From: a bacterium UBP8_UBA817
Lineage (GTDB): Bacteria > Margulisbacteria > Marinamargulisbacteria > UBA817
NCBI GenBank assembly: GCA_002296285.1
Contig: DBHX01000051.1
Location: 1-13,615 of the forward strand
Length of the DNA: 13,615 bases
Reading direction: 5' to 3'
Under the pieces are notes generated by a model. The model saw only the letters and a program-made list of their open reading frames with translations. It had not been told where the DNA came from and did no database searches. This document shows positions 5,989 to 12,982 of this stretch, one piece after another (position 1 is the stretch's first letter; each line of letters opens with the position of its first letter). The position numbers were made by a program, and so were the translations under genes.

Positions 5989-6726
5989 TTATATTTTAAA
6001 TTGAAGGCCGGAATCAAAAAAGAGTTCTACTTTGTTATAGTCGCTGCTCTTAGAGAAAAATTTTGCAGTTAATGATGAGTTATATGATATGGCGTCGGTT
6101 ATTTGGCTGATGTATGTGTTTTCTGAGTAATACCTTATATTACTGAAGTCTATGATACTCGGTTGTATATAAATGGTACTATCTATTTTATTGGTTTTGT
6201 TAAATTTAAATCTGAATTTTATATATTGAGATAATCGCCAATTGTTTAATCGGCCGATTCCCGAGGATTCTTGATACCATTCGTTAATAATGCTTGTTCC
6301 ATTGGTGGTTTCTCCATATTGATATCGCACACCTATTCCGGCCAAATAACGTTGACTTGTTAATGAAAACTCATTATTTTCATATTGTAAAAAGGCTTCA
6401 GGAATAACTTTGAAAATGGTTTTTGATGAGATTATTCGCAAATGATAAAATGTGTCATTTAAATATTCGCTTCCATTTGATTCTCCATAGTTAATTTTAC
6501 TGATAAAAAAACCTTTGGCGTTTGTTAAGTAAAACGGCTTGAAATATTTTAGACCAATCGAGTAAAGGCTAACGGTACTTCGTTTAATGGAGCTTGTTAT
6601 ATTGATGTGCTGATGATATTTTTTTTCCAATGACCCTGTATCATTTCGATATTGCTCAATGTTGACTTGGCCAAAGATGTGGCTACTAATCAAAAATAAA
6701 AATAAAAAAATATGGGGTTTTTGCAT
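5989..6726 (-). CDS. Predicted outer-membrane beta-barrel protein, DUF481-like
   Basis: This 245-residue protein begins with a clear signal peptide (Lys3, hydrophobic core 6-13, probable cleavage near Gly19-Gln20). The rest is rich in alternating polar and hydrophobic stretches with many aromatic residues, as in beta-barrels, and ends in a short strand (LQFKI). The segment PEAFLQYENNEFSLTSQRYL followed by AGIGVRYQYGE resembles the core of DUF481/YdiY-type outer-membrane proteins, in which a 'peaf.Qy' strand precedes 'R.l.GaG.ry'. The terminal residue is Ile rather than Phe, a modest departure from the classical barrel end. The gene overlaps the trpF stop by one base (TAATG) and is the last gene before the operon terminator. 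Its role with amino-acid biosynthesis genes is unclear, and I infer only its location. Confidence 0.6.
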   Translation of the reverse strand: MQKPHIFLFLFLISSHIFGQVNIEQYRNDTGSLEKKYHQHINITSSIKRSTVSLYSIGLKYFKPFYLTNAKGFFISKINYGESNGSEYLNDTFYHLRIISSKTIFKVIPEAFLQYENNEFSLTSQRYLAGIGVRYQYGETTNGTSIINEWYQESSGIGRLNNWRLSQYIKFRFKFNKTNKIDSTIYIQPSIIDFSNIRYYSENTYISQITDAISYNSSLTAKFFSKSSDYNKVELFFDSGLQFKI

Positions 6727-7343
6727 TATGACGTTTTTATGGCTCCGATTAACTCTTGCATTTTGTTATAGTCTTTGATGCCGGGTTCTTTTTCGACGCC
6801 AGAGCATATATCAATGCCATAAGGAGCAACCATTTTTAATGCCTTCTCAATATTTTTTGCATTAATTCCGCCCGATAAAATTAATGGCGTATCATACTCT
6901 TTGGCTTCAAGTGCCAATCCCCAATCAAATGTTTTTCCAGTTCCCCCATGGACATTTTCGGCTTTTGTGTCCAGTAATATTCCATTTACACAGCCTTTGT
7001 ACTTTGGAATCGCGGTGATATCTGAATGCTCTCTTACAGGAATTGCTTTAATGGTTGGTAGTGAAAATTGAGTGCAAAATTCAGGTGGCTCAGATCCATG
7101 CAATTGTATTCCGTTTAATTTGCATCGTTTAATAACGCTATTGATGTAGTCTGGCGTTGCATTCACAAATACCCCAATGGTATTGATGAATGGTGGAAGA
7201 TCTAAAACAAAAGTTTCTACTTTTTCAGGTGAAATATAACGAGGTGAATGTTCATAGAAAATAAAGCCGAGTGCATCGACATTCAGTGCAATGGCATTTA
7301 AGGCATCATCTTTATTTGTTAGCCCACAAATTTTAATTTTCAT
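6726..7343 (-). CDS. trpF: Phosphoribosylanthranilate isomerase TrpF
   Basis: TrpF converts N-(5'-phosphoribosyl)anthranilate to CdRP, the third step from chorismate to tryptophan. The 205-residue TIM barrel shows the N-terminal KICGLT motif with the catalytic Cys6, GFIFYEHSPRYI (26-37), QLHGSE (80-85), the catalytic aspartate in LLDTKAENVHGGTGKTFDW (Asp125), SGGINAKNI (157-165) and the phosphate-binding DICSGVEKEPGIKD near the end. Length and motifs are normal for the family. Its ATG at 7343 lies 11 nt inside the end of trpC, the gene that uses its product, so the two enzymes are likely made by coupled translation. It is free-standing, not fused to TrpC as in E. coli. Confidence 0.96.
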   Translation of the reverse strand: MKIKICGLTNKDDALNAIALNVDALGFIFYEHSPRYISPEKVETFVLDLPPFINTIGVFVNATPDYINSVIKRCKLNGIQLHGSEPPEFCTQFSLPTIKAIPVREHSDITAIPKYKGCVNGILLDTKAENVHGGTGKTFDWGLALEAKEYDTPLILSGGINAKNIEKALKMVAPYGIDICSGVEKEPGIKDYNKMQELIGAIKTS

Positions 7344-8094
7344 TGTTAAACCACTCCAGTAATAATTTGTTTTTGCCTAACCCCTCCCCTATTAATACAC
7401 CATTTATGTTCTGATTTTCCAGTTCAACCATTTCTTCAGGCTGAGAATAACCTGATTCAGCAATAACTATAATTTCATTATCTAGTGATTTGATTTTTTT
7501 TGAAATTTCTATGGCTCGTGACGTATTGCAGGTGAATGAATTTAAATCTCGATTATTAACGCCGACCAACGGTTTGTGATGTATGTGTGTTAATTTTTCT
7601 AAGGCCTCATCAGAGTGAATTTCAATCAAGACTTCGATATTAAGGGCTCTTGCGTGATCGATCAGTTCATTGGCTTGATCTACGCTTAATATATCTAAAA
7701 TAAGTAGCATTAGATCGGCCCCCATTTCTTTGGTTTCTTTTACTTGAAGTGGATCAATAATAAAATCTTTTCTCAGAACGGGAATGTTTACATTATTTTT
7801 AACTTTCATTAAATAGTTTTTGTGGCCTTTAAAGAATTTTTCGTCGGTTAATACCGAGATGCAGGCGGCCCCATGGTGCTCAAATGATAAGGCCAATGCT
7901 ATTGGATCGAAAATTTTATAAATAATTCCTTTGGATGGGGAGGCTTGCTTTACTTCAGCAATTAAATTTAATCTATCTTTCTTTAACGTTTTTAAAAATG
8001 ATATTTCTTTGGTCTTCATGGTGTTGAAGTTATGGTTTTTTAATCGATTAATTTCTTGTTTTTTTTGCTCAATGATTTGGCTGAGTATGCTCAA
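7333..8094 (-). CDS. trpC: Indole-3-glycerol phosphate synthase TrpC
   Basis: TrpC closes the indole ring by decarboxylating CdRP to indole-3-glycerol phosphate in tryptophan synthesis. The 253-residue protein starts in the usual way (ILSQIIEQKKQEI, 3-15), which supports the ATG at 8094. It carries the catalytic set: Lys49 (IAEVKQASPSKG), Glu85 (SVLTDE), Lys109 (VLRKDF), Glu159 (IEIHSDE), Asn180 (GVNNRDL) and Glu213/Ser214 (AESGY). The phosphate-binding GVLIGEGL is at 232-239. Its 5' end overlaps cysE by 26 nt, a long overlap. Other trp genes (trpA, trpB, trpD, trpE) are not in the window, so the tryptophan pathway is at least partly dispersed. Confidence 0.96.
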   Translation of the reverse strand: MSILSQIIEQKKQEINRLKNHNFNTMKTKEISFLKTLKKDRLNLIAEVKQASPSKGIIYKIFDPIALALSFEHHGAACISVLTDEKFFKGHKNYLMKVKNNVNIPVLRKDFIIDPLQVKETKEMGADLMLLILDILSVDQANELIDHARALNIEVLIEIHSDEALEKLTHIHHKPLVGVNNRDLNSFTCNTSRAIEISKKIKSLDNEIIVIAESGYSQPEEMVELENQNINGVLIGEGLGKNKLLLEWFNNEN

Positions 8095-8896
8095 TGTTAA
8101 ATTCCTTATTATAAATCTTGCTATTTTTTGGTACGGATGATGTTAACCAGACATTTCCCCCAATAATGCTGTTTTCACCAATGGTGGTATTTCCACCGAG
8201 GATGGTTGTTCTTGCATAAATCGTCACATTGTCTTCAATGGTCGGGTGTCTTTTTTTATTTTTCTGTTTCTTTGATACACTCAAGGCCCCGATAGTGACC
8301 CCTTGATATAGTTTGACATTGTTTCCGATGATGGATGTTTCCCCAATCACAATGGCGGTGCCATGATCAATGCAAAACGAATGCCCAATACATGCTTTTG
8401 GGTGAATATCAATGCCTGTTTTTCGATGAGCGATACTTGCGCACATTCGTGCAAATAAATCGAGATCTAACAGTGTTAATTCATGGGCAATGCGATAAAT
8501 CATGATGGCTTCAAAACTTGGGTATGCCAATATGACCTCTTCATGTGTTTGAGCGGCTGGGTCGCCATTAAAAATTGCGGTGATGTCTTTTTTTAACTCC
8601 CGCTTCAGATTGGGTAGTGTTTCGATGATTTTTTGAGCATGGTTTGTTGGGTTTTTTTGATTAAATTTTTCAAGGGTAGTTAATAAATTGAATTTCAATT
8701 TATATAGAATGCTTTCTAAAAAGGTTTCTAAATCATGTTGTTCAATAACATGAAAAACTCCAGGAAAAAGCGCTTTTTTAAAAAGGGTAAGTGTGCGATC
8801 GATATCTTCAAGACTTAATTTTGGAATGGTGTCCCCATTGAAAGTGGATGCTTGTTCTTTCATTTCTTTTTGAAGTGCCTGAATAATTTCTTTCAT
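8069..8896 (-). CDS. cysE: Serine O-acetyltransferase, EpsC type
   Basis: The enzyme transfers acetyl from acetyl-CoA to L-serine, the committed step of cysteine synthesis. Residues 1-150 form the alpha-helical N-terminal domain, and 160-260 the left-handed beta-helix of hexapeptide repeats. The active-site residues are recognisable: Asp163 and His178 in GIDIHPKACIGHSFCIDHGT (161-180) with IGET (184-187), and His217 in RHPTI. The HRKTGIDIHP and FCIDHGTAIVIGE wording matches the EpsC-type branch rather than classical E. coli CysE. The final coil (246-256) is intact. The last 10 or so residues, ending TQPNH, are polar and could include the flexible tail that in other species docks O-acetylserine sulfhydrylase, but the usual terminal Ile is absent. 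It is the first gene of the operon, with a good promoter and a nearly leaderless start. Confidence 0.93.
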   Translation of the reverse strand: MKEIIQALQKEMKEQASTFNGDTIPKLSLEDIDRTLTLFKKALFPGVFHVIEQHDLETFLESILYKLKFNLLTTLEKFNQKNPTNHAQKIIETLPNLKRELKKDITAIFNGDPAAQTHEEVILAYPSFEAIMIYRIAHELTLLDLDLFARMCASIAHRKTGIDIHPKACIGHSFCIDHGTAIVIGETSIIGNNVKLYQGVTIGALSVSKKQKNKKRHPTIEDNVTIYARTTILGGNTTIGENSIIGGNVWLTSSVPKNSKIYNKEFNIEHTQPNH

Positions 8897-8903
8897 ATTA
8901 TTT

Positions 8904-8932
8904 AGAATAATTTGTTCGGTTGAATTTGTCTA
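8904..8932 (-). promoter_or_regulatory. Promoter of the cysE-trpC-trpF-OMP operon
   Basis: On the minus strand TAGACA (8932-8927, 5 of 6 to consensus), a 17-nt spacer and TATTCT (8909-8904) form a good sigma-70 promoter. Seven bases then lead to the ATG at 8896, so transcription would start at, or one base before, the start codon. No Shine-Dalgarno sequence is present. No leader peptide, T-box or trp attenuator can fit between promoter and gene. Confidence 0.55.
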
Positions 8933-9061
8933 TTTTCGACCATAATTCCTGATATTAATTTTCGTTTCATTTATTCTTTTTTATAACGTTTTCGTTTTTT
9001 TTATTGATATATTATTAAAGTATGCATTAAAGTTATATAACACCCAAAAAAATTTTATATC

Positions 9062-9067
9062 AAGGAG
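9062..9067 (+). promoter_or_regulatory. Ribosome binding site that supports a TTG start
   Basis: AAGGAG lies six bases before the TTG at 9074. The next in-frame ATG is nine codons downstream and has no ribosome site, so this sequence decides the start of the carrier-like gene. Confidence 0.75.
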
Positions 9068-9073
9068 TTTCCT

Positions 9074-9946
9074 TTGCCATACCTTCCAACAGATCCGATG
9101 AGGTTTTTTCAAGATATTTATTCTCTACCACCTAAAACACAAGCCCTTAAACCTGACTCGGATTCTCAACCTCCTGCTAGACCCATCTCAACGGCCCCCT
9201 CCAATCCATCGGAATCTGATCGTTTAAAAAGAGCAATAGTTACCGGTGTTGGGGTATCTATTACTCAAACTTATGCGTGTTCACCGTTTGATGTTTGGAA
9301 AACCTATACTCAATTAGGTAAAAAGGGACCCCCCCTTAAGCCTTCGATTATATTCCATGGCGCTTGGGTTAATGCGGTGGCCAAATCAGGTTCATACATT
9401 GCTCAAAGTTTTTTTGTTAATGATGCCCTAAATAATCCAAGCCTAACTGATACAGCTTGTGCCGGAACGTCCAGTGCTTTATTTATTCATTTACCTGAAT
9501 ATCTTAAAACTCAGGTACAACATTCATCGCCCGATCGCTCTGTTTTAGATACCATTGGAAGCGCCATTAAGAAAGACCCTGTTTCAATTGTTCGTGGGTT
9601 TCAGTACACGGTTATTCGGGAGAATATTTTTTCATTGTTTCTTTGGAAAGCCCCAAGTTTTGTGGCGCCATATTTGCCAGAGTTTATCTCTAATGAATGG
9701 AAAAATACGGCGGCCTCAATGGTTGTGGCACCTCTTGCTGCGGCGTTGACAATTCATGCCGATTCTCTCAAAACTTTGTCTCATATTGGGCAACCTAATT
9801 TATCTGGTTCCAAGGTTTCCTTATTTTTGCGACTTGGCCGAGGCGTTGGCGCACGAGCCGGCTTGTTTGTTTTTGCATTGCCTGTGATTCAGTTATCACG
9901 CGAATTTTTTGCTAACTTTTATGACAAGCATTTGGACGGCAAGTAG
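9074..9946 (+). CDS. Mitochondrial carrier (MCF/SLC25)-like membrane protein
   Basis: The 290-residue protein has a disordered, Pro/Ser-rich N-terminus (1-48) followed by three similar segments of paired hydrophobic helices, as in mitochondrial carriers. Each odd helix ends in the carrier-type motif. Repeat 1: P71, D73, K76, Q80 (SPFDVWKTYTQ). Repeat 2: E142, K145, Q149 (LPEYLKTQVQ, with the proline one place later than usual). Repeat 3: D230, K233 (HADSLKT, proline replaced by His). After each comes a helix starting at a conserved glycine: FHGAWVNAV (94-102), VRGFQYTVIREN (173-184) and LGRGVGAR (254-261). Repeat 2 also shows the matrix-helix pattern VLDTIGSAIKKDPVSIVRG. Repeats 1 and 3 have shorter loops. 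Carriers exchange metabolites across a membrane; the substrate cannot be predicted. It starts at TTG behind AAGGAG, upstream of priA. Bacterial members are rare; LncP of Legionella is the known example. Assignment is by motif reading only. Confidence 0.66.
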   Translation: MPYLPTDPMRFFQDIYSLPPKTQALKPDSDSQPPARPISTAPSNPSESDRLKRAIVTGVGVSITQTYACSPFDVWKTYTQLGKKGPPLKPSIIFHGAWVNAVAKSGSYIAQSFFVNDALNNPSLTDTACAGTSSALFIHLPEYLKTQVQHSSPDRSVLDTIGSAIKKDPVSIVRGFQYTVIRENIFSLFLWKAPSFVAPYLPEFISNEWKNTAASMVVAPLAAALTIHADSLKTLSHIGQPNLSGSKVSLFLRLGRGVGARAGLFVFALPVIQLSREFFANFYDKHLDGK

Positions 9947-9986
9947 TTTGTTTTTATATTTATAATAGCCCGGTTTGGTCAGTCGC

Positions 9987-10015
9987 TTTATATTGATGTT
10001 TTCTAAACATATTCT
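9987..10015 (+). promoter_or_regulatory. Possible priA promoter
   Basis: TTTATA (9987-9992), a 17-nt spacer and TATTCT (10010-10015) lie in the 77-bp gap after the carrier-like gene. The predicted start at 10022-10024 coincides with the first possible priA ATG at 10024. Confidence 0.35.
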
Positions 10016-10023
10016 GTGTTTCC

Positions 10024-11973
10024 ATGTACAATTTTTTTATGCAAGTTGCTGAATTAATTGTATTAACCAATGCCCCCAATCGATATACCTATGCAATTCC
10101 CCAAGGCTTATCGCTTGTTTCTGGCGATTTTGTTGATGTCTTATTTGCGAAACGCGCCCAAGTGGGCTGTGTTATGAGAGTTTATGATGCCAATGAAGAT
10201 GATTTTCCTTATCGTTTATTATTGATTCAATCTCGTCATGAAAAGCGGTTGCCGATTCCTTTATTTTTATTGCAAATGATTGAATGGTTTTCAAAACATT
10301 ATTGTGTCACTGAATATAAAGCGCTTCAATGCATGGTTGGATTAAAAAAACACCGTCAAGATGAATTTAAACCAATCATTCCAAACAAATCGCTTTCATC
10401 ATTATCTAAAGAACAGGAAAAAGTTTTTGATTCAATGCTTGATTCGTCTCAATTAAGTCATTTATTGCATGGGGTTACGGGCAGTGGTAAAACACAGATT
10501 TATGCCCATTTAATTCAAATGACCATTCAAGCCGGACAATCAGCCATTGTTTTAATTCCTGAGATTTCATTGACACCCCAATTCACATCTTTTTTTTCTG
10601 ATATTTTTTCTCGAGTAGCGGTTGTTCACTCTGGATTAACCCCCAAGAAAAAAGAAATCATCTGGAATCAATGCCTTCGTGGTGAAATTGACGTGATTGT
10701 TGGGCCTCGCTCAGCCATTTTTATGCCGTTGGAAAATTTGGGTTTGATTATTGTTGATGAGGAACATGATGGCTCTTATAAGCAAGACAGTACCCCGCGT
10801 TATTTCACCCATGAGGTTGCTATGAGACGCTCTGATATTCATCAAGCCAGGCTTGTTTTTGGGTCGGCCACGCCATCCCTCATTACGTATTTTCAAAGTC
10901 AGCAGAATCAAATGCTGTATCATTCACTCACCAAACGTTTTAATGATATTTCAATGCCAAATGTCATTGTATTGGACATGGCAACAACCCAGCAAAATTA
11001 TTTGATTCATGACCGCTTACTTGAACAGATTGAGATTAAATTGAAAAAGAATCAAAAGGTTTTATTGTTGGTTAATCGTCGCGGATACTCATCTTTTTTA
11101 AAGTGCAATTCATGTGGGGCTGTTCAAGACTGTAAAGCATGTCAGACCAGTTATACATATCATTCAGATGGGTATTTTCGATGCCATCGGTGTTTGGCGA
11201 CAAAAAAAATGAGTCGCCAATGTGGTGATTGTGGTCAATATGATGTTGAATATTATGGCATTGCGATTCAAAAAATCGCGTATGAATTAAATCATTTATT
11301 TCCAGATGCCAAATTGACGCGCATTGATCGTGATACTGTAAAAAATTATGAGGCGCTACAACAGGCGTTGTCGGATGTTGATGGCGCTGATATTTTAATT
11401 GGGACGCAGATGATTTCAAAGGGGCATAACTTTTCTAATGTAGCTCTGGTTGGCATGATTGGTGTGGATACCATGTTAAATTTTCCTGATTTTAGAGCTT
11501 CGGAGCGGATGTTTCAATTAATGACTCAAATGGCAGGACGTGCGGGGCGGGAGATGTCTGGGAGTGATGTTTATATTCAAACATTTCAACCAAACCATTA
11601 TGTGTTTTCATTTGTTAAAGGGCATGATGTTACAGGATTCCTTCACCAGGAATCATCCTTTAGAAAACCCTTTGGTTACCCCCCGTTTAAAGCCATGGTA
11701 AATATTATTATTAGTTCAACGGATAACCGTGTTGTCCAGTCAATGTATTCAAAAATCAATGTTTTTAATGAGTCCTTAAAAAAGAGTTTTGATCTTTCTT
11801 TTATCGGCCCAAAAGTAGCTCCTATTGAAAAGGTTAGTGGGTATTTTAGGCATAATGTCTTTTATAAAATCGGTTTGTCTGATATTGATCGATTTAAGGA
11901 ACAGCTGTCTCACTTTCCCAAAAAGTCAGGAGTTCGTTGTGTGATTGATATTGACCCTCAATCGTTATTGTAA
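10024..11973 (+). CDS. priA: Primosomal protein N' (replication-restart helicase PriA), compact form
   Basis: PriA is a 3'-to-5' DNA helicase that recognises stalled forks and reloads the replicative helicase. From the ATG at 10024: residues 6-105 match the 3' DNA-binding domain (VAELIVLTNAPNRYTYAIP). Walker A is GVTGSGKT (150-157), the DEAH-type box DEEH is 245-248 and SATPS is 281-285. Eight zinc-binding cysteines occur at 361, 364, 370, 373, 387, 390, 400 and 403. GTQMISKGHNF and QMAGRAGRE form the late helicase motifs, followed by the C-terminal domain. At 649 aa it is clearly shorter than E. coli PriA (732). Most of the loss lies between the DNA-binding domain and Walker A, where the winged-helix domain normally sits. 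Family homology would favour the ATG at 10039 (MQVAEL), but the 10024 ATG fits the predicted leaderless start. CaCA follows 32 bp downstream. Confidence 0.94.
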   Translation: MYNFFMQVAELIVLTNAPNRYTYAIPQGLSLVSGDFVDVLFAKRAQVGCVMRVYDANEDDFPYRLLLIQSRHEKRLPIPLFLLQMIEWFSKHYCVTEYKALQCMVGLKKHRQDEFKPIIPNKSLSSLSKEQEKVFDSMLDSSQLSHLLHGVTGSGKTQIYAHLIQMTIQAGQSAIVLIPEISLTPQFTSFFSDIFSRVAVVHSGLTPKKKEIIWNQCLRGEIDVIVGPRSAIFMPLENLGLIIVDEEHDGSYKQDSTPRYFTHEVAMRRSDIHQARLVFGSATPSLITYFQSQQNQMLYHSLTKRFNDISMPNVIVLDMATTQQNYLIHDRLLEQIEIKLKKNQKVLLLVNRRGYSSFLKCNSCGAVQDCKACQTSYTYHSDGYFRCHRCLATKKMSRQCGDCGQYDVEYYGIAIQKIAYELNHLFPDAKLTRIDRDTVKNYEALQQALSDVDGADILIGTQMISKGHNFSNVALVGMIGVDTMLNFPDFRASERMFQLMTQMAGRAGREMSGSDVYIQTFQPNHYVFSFVKGHDVTGFLHQESSFRKPFGYPPFKAMVNIIISSTDNRVVQSMYSKINVFNESLKKSFDLSFIGPKVAPIEKVSGYFRHNVFYKIGLSDIDRFKEQLSHFPKKSGVRCVIDIDPQSLL

Positions 11974-12005
11974 TTTTCACTAAATTCGTTAATGATGTAA
12001 TTTAC

Positions 12006-12920
12006 ATGTTGGATTTATTTTTATTTGTAATTTCGCTGTTTGTTTTATGGAAGTCGTCAGATGTATTTGTTGATTCATCGCATTCTTTGGCACTCCACTT
12101 AAAACTTCCCCCCATTTTAATTGGTGCTACCGTGGTTGCTTTTGGCACCTCTGCACCCGAGTTATTTGTTGCAATTTTTGCAGGGCTAAACCATCAGTCA
12201 GATGTTGTTTATGGCAATGTTTTTGGAAGTAATATTGCAAATATTTTTTTAATTTTTGCCATATCTTTAATTTTAAAGCGGCTTGATTTTGATAAAGCGT
12301 TTCGCGAACAACTGAGTCTTAATTTTCTTTCTTTGATCATTGTACTAGTATCTGTTTATTTTTTGTCGCCATCACGATTAATTTCAGTGATTATTTTAAT
12401 TGTGTTTGGTGTGATTCAATTTTTATTTCTCAAAAAAAAATCAAGCCATGTGTCTGAGACGCCTCCCTATAAGCTCAACTTATCGGTTGTATTATTTTCA
12501 ATATCACTGTCTTTTTTAATTTTTAGTTCCAGATTGTTGGTTTTGTCGTTAATAAATGTGGCGACTTTTCTAGGTTTATCAACGACGTTTTTGTCGTTAT
12601 TTGCGGTTGCATTTGGCACATCGTTACCAGAGTTGGTGACAACGGTTTCATTTGTTCGTAAAAATCATATTGGGATTGTTGTTGGGAATGTCTTTGGCTC
12701 TAATTTCTTTAACTTATTATTTGTTTTGCCAATGGCATGGTTGGTTTACCCAGGCAATATGGCCATTCATTTTTATTTTGAGTTAACGATTTTATTTGCA
12801 ACGATTTTATTTTTGATGGTTTTAGCTTACTGCTTTAAGCGATCGAGACAATTGATGGGATGGTCCCTTTTGATGTTCTACTTTATTTATCTTTCATCAA
12901 TTTTTTATTTTGTATCCTAA
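12006..12920 (+). CDS. CaCA-family cation exchanger (YrbG-like Na+/Ca2+ antiporter)
   Basis: This 304-residue, highly hydrophobic inner-membrane protein has the two inverted alpha-repeats that define the Ca2+/cation antiporter superfamily. The first half has GATVVAFGTSAPELFVA (about 40-56) and GNVFGSNIANIF (73-84). The second half has FAVAFGTSLPELVTTVS and GNVFGSNFFNLLF. The GTS-PE glutamates and GSN segments form the ion-binding sites in structurally known members. About ten membrane helices can be drawn, matching E. coli YrbG (325 aa). The cation specificity cannot be told from sequence. It begins 32 bp after priA, with no ribosome site before the ATG, so it may be read from the priA transcript. 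A TGTAAT resembling a -10 box (11996-12001) is too close to the ATG to serve this start. Confidence 0.9.
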   Translation: MLDLFLFVISLFVLWKSSDVFVDSSHSLALHLKLPPILIGATVVAFGTSAPELFVAIFAGLNHQSDVVYGNVFGSNIANIFLIFAISLILKRLDFDKAFREQLSLNFLSLIIVLVSVYFLSPSRLISVIILIVFGVIQFLFLKKKSSHVSETPPYKLNLSVVLFSISLSFLIFSSRLLVLSLINVATFLGLSTTFLSLFAVAFGTSLPELVTTVSFVRKNHIGIVVGNVFGSNFFNLLFVLPMAWLVYPGNMAIHFYFELTILFATILFLMVLAYCFKRSRQLMGWSLLMFYFIYLSSIFYFVS

Positions 12921-12968
12921 AACTATGAAAATTATTCTTTTTTTTGTAAACTAGTATACACAACTTTC

Positions 12969-12974
12969 AGGAGG
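12969..12974 (+). promoter_or_regulatory. Consensus Shine-Dalgarno sequence of fabI
   Basis: AGGAGG is complementary to the 16S rRNA 3' end and is eight bases before the ATG at 12983. It is the strongest ribosome site in the window and fixes the fabI start, as opposed to the internal ATG three codons later. Confidence 0.85.
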
Positions 12975-12982
12975 CTTATCTC

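Noticed and set aside
8897..9073. trp or cys leader peptide, T-box or riboswitch in front of cysE
   Set aside because: The cysE promoter lies immediately next to the ATG, so there is no room for a leader element.
11072..11419. A 115-codon His-rich frame antisense to priA
   Set aside because: The His and Asn richness mirrors the zinc-finger region of priA on the other strand; there is no promoter, ribosome site or domain.
12932..12960. A promoter for fabI in the AT-rich spacer (TATACA near 12955)
   Set aside because: No acceptable -35 element at normal spacing, and the tract is so AT-rich that -10 look-alikes are expected.
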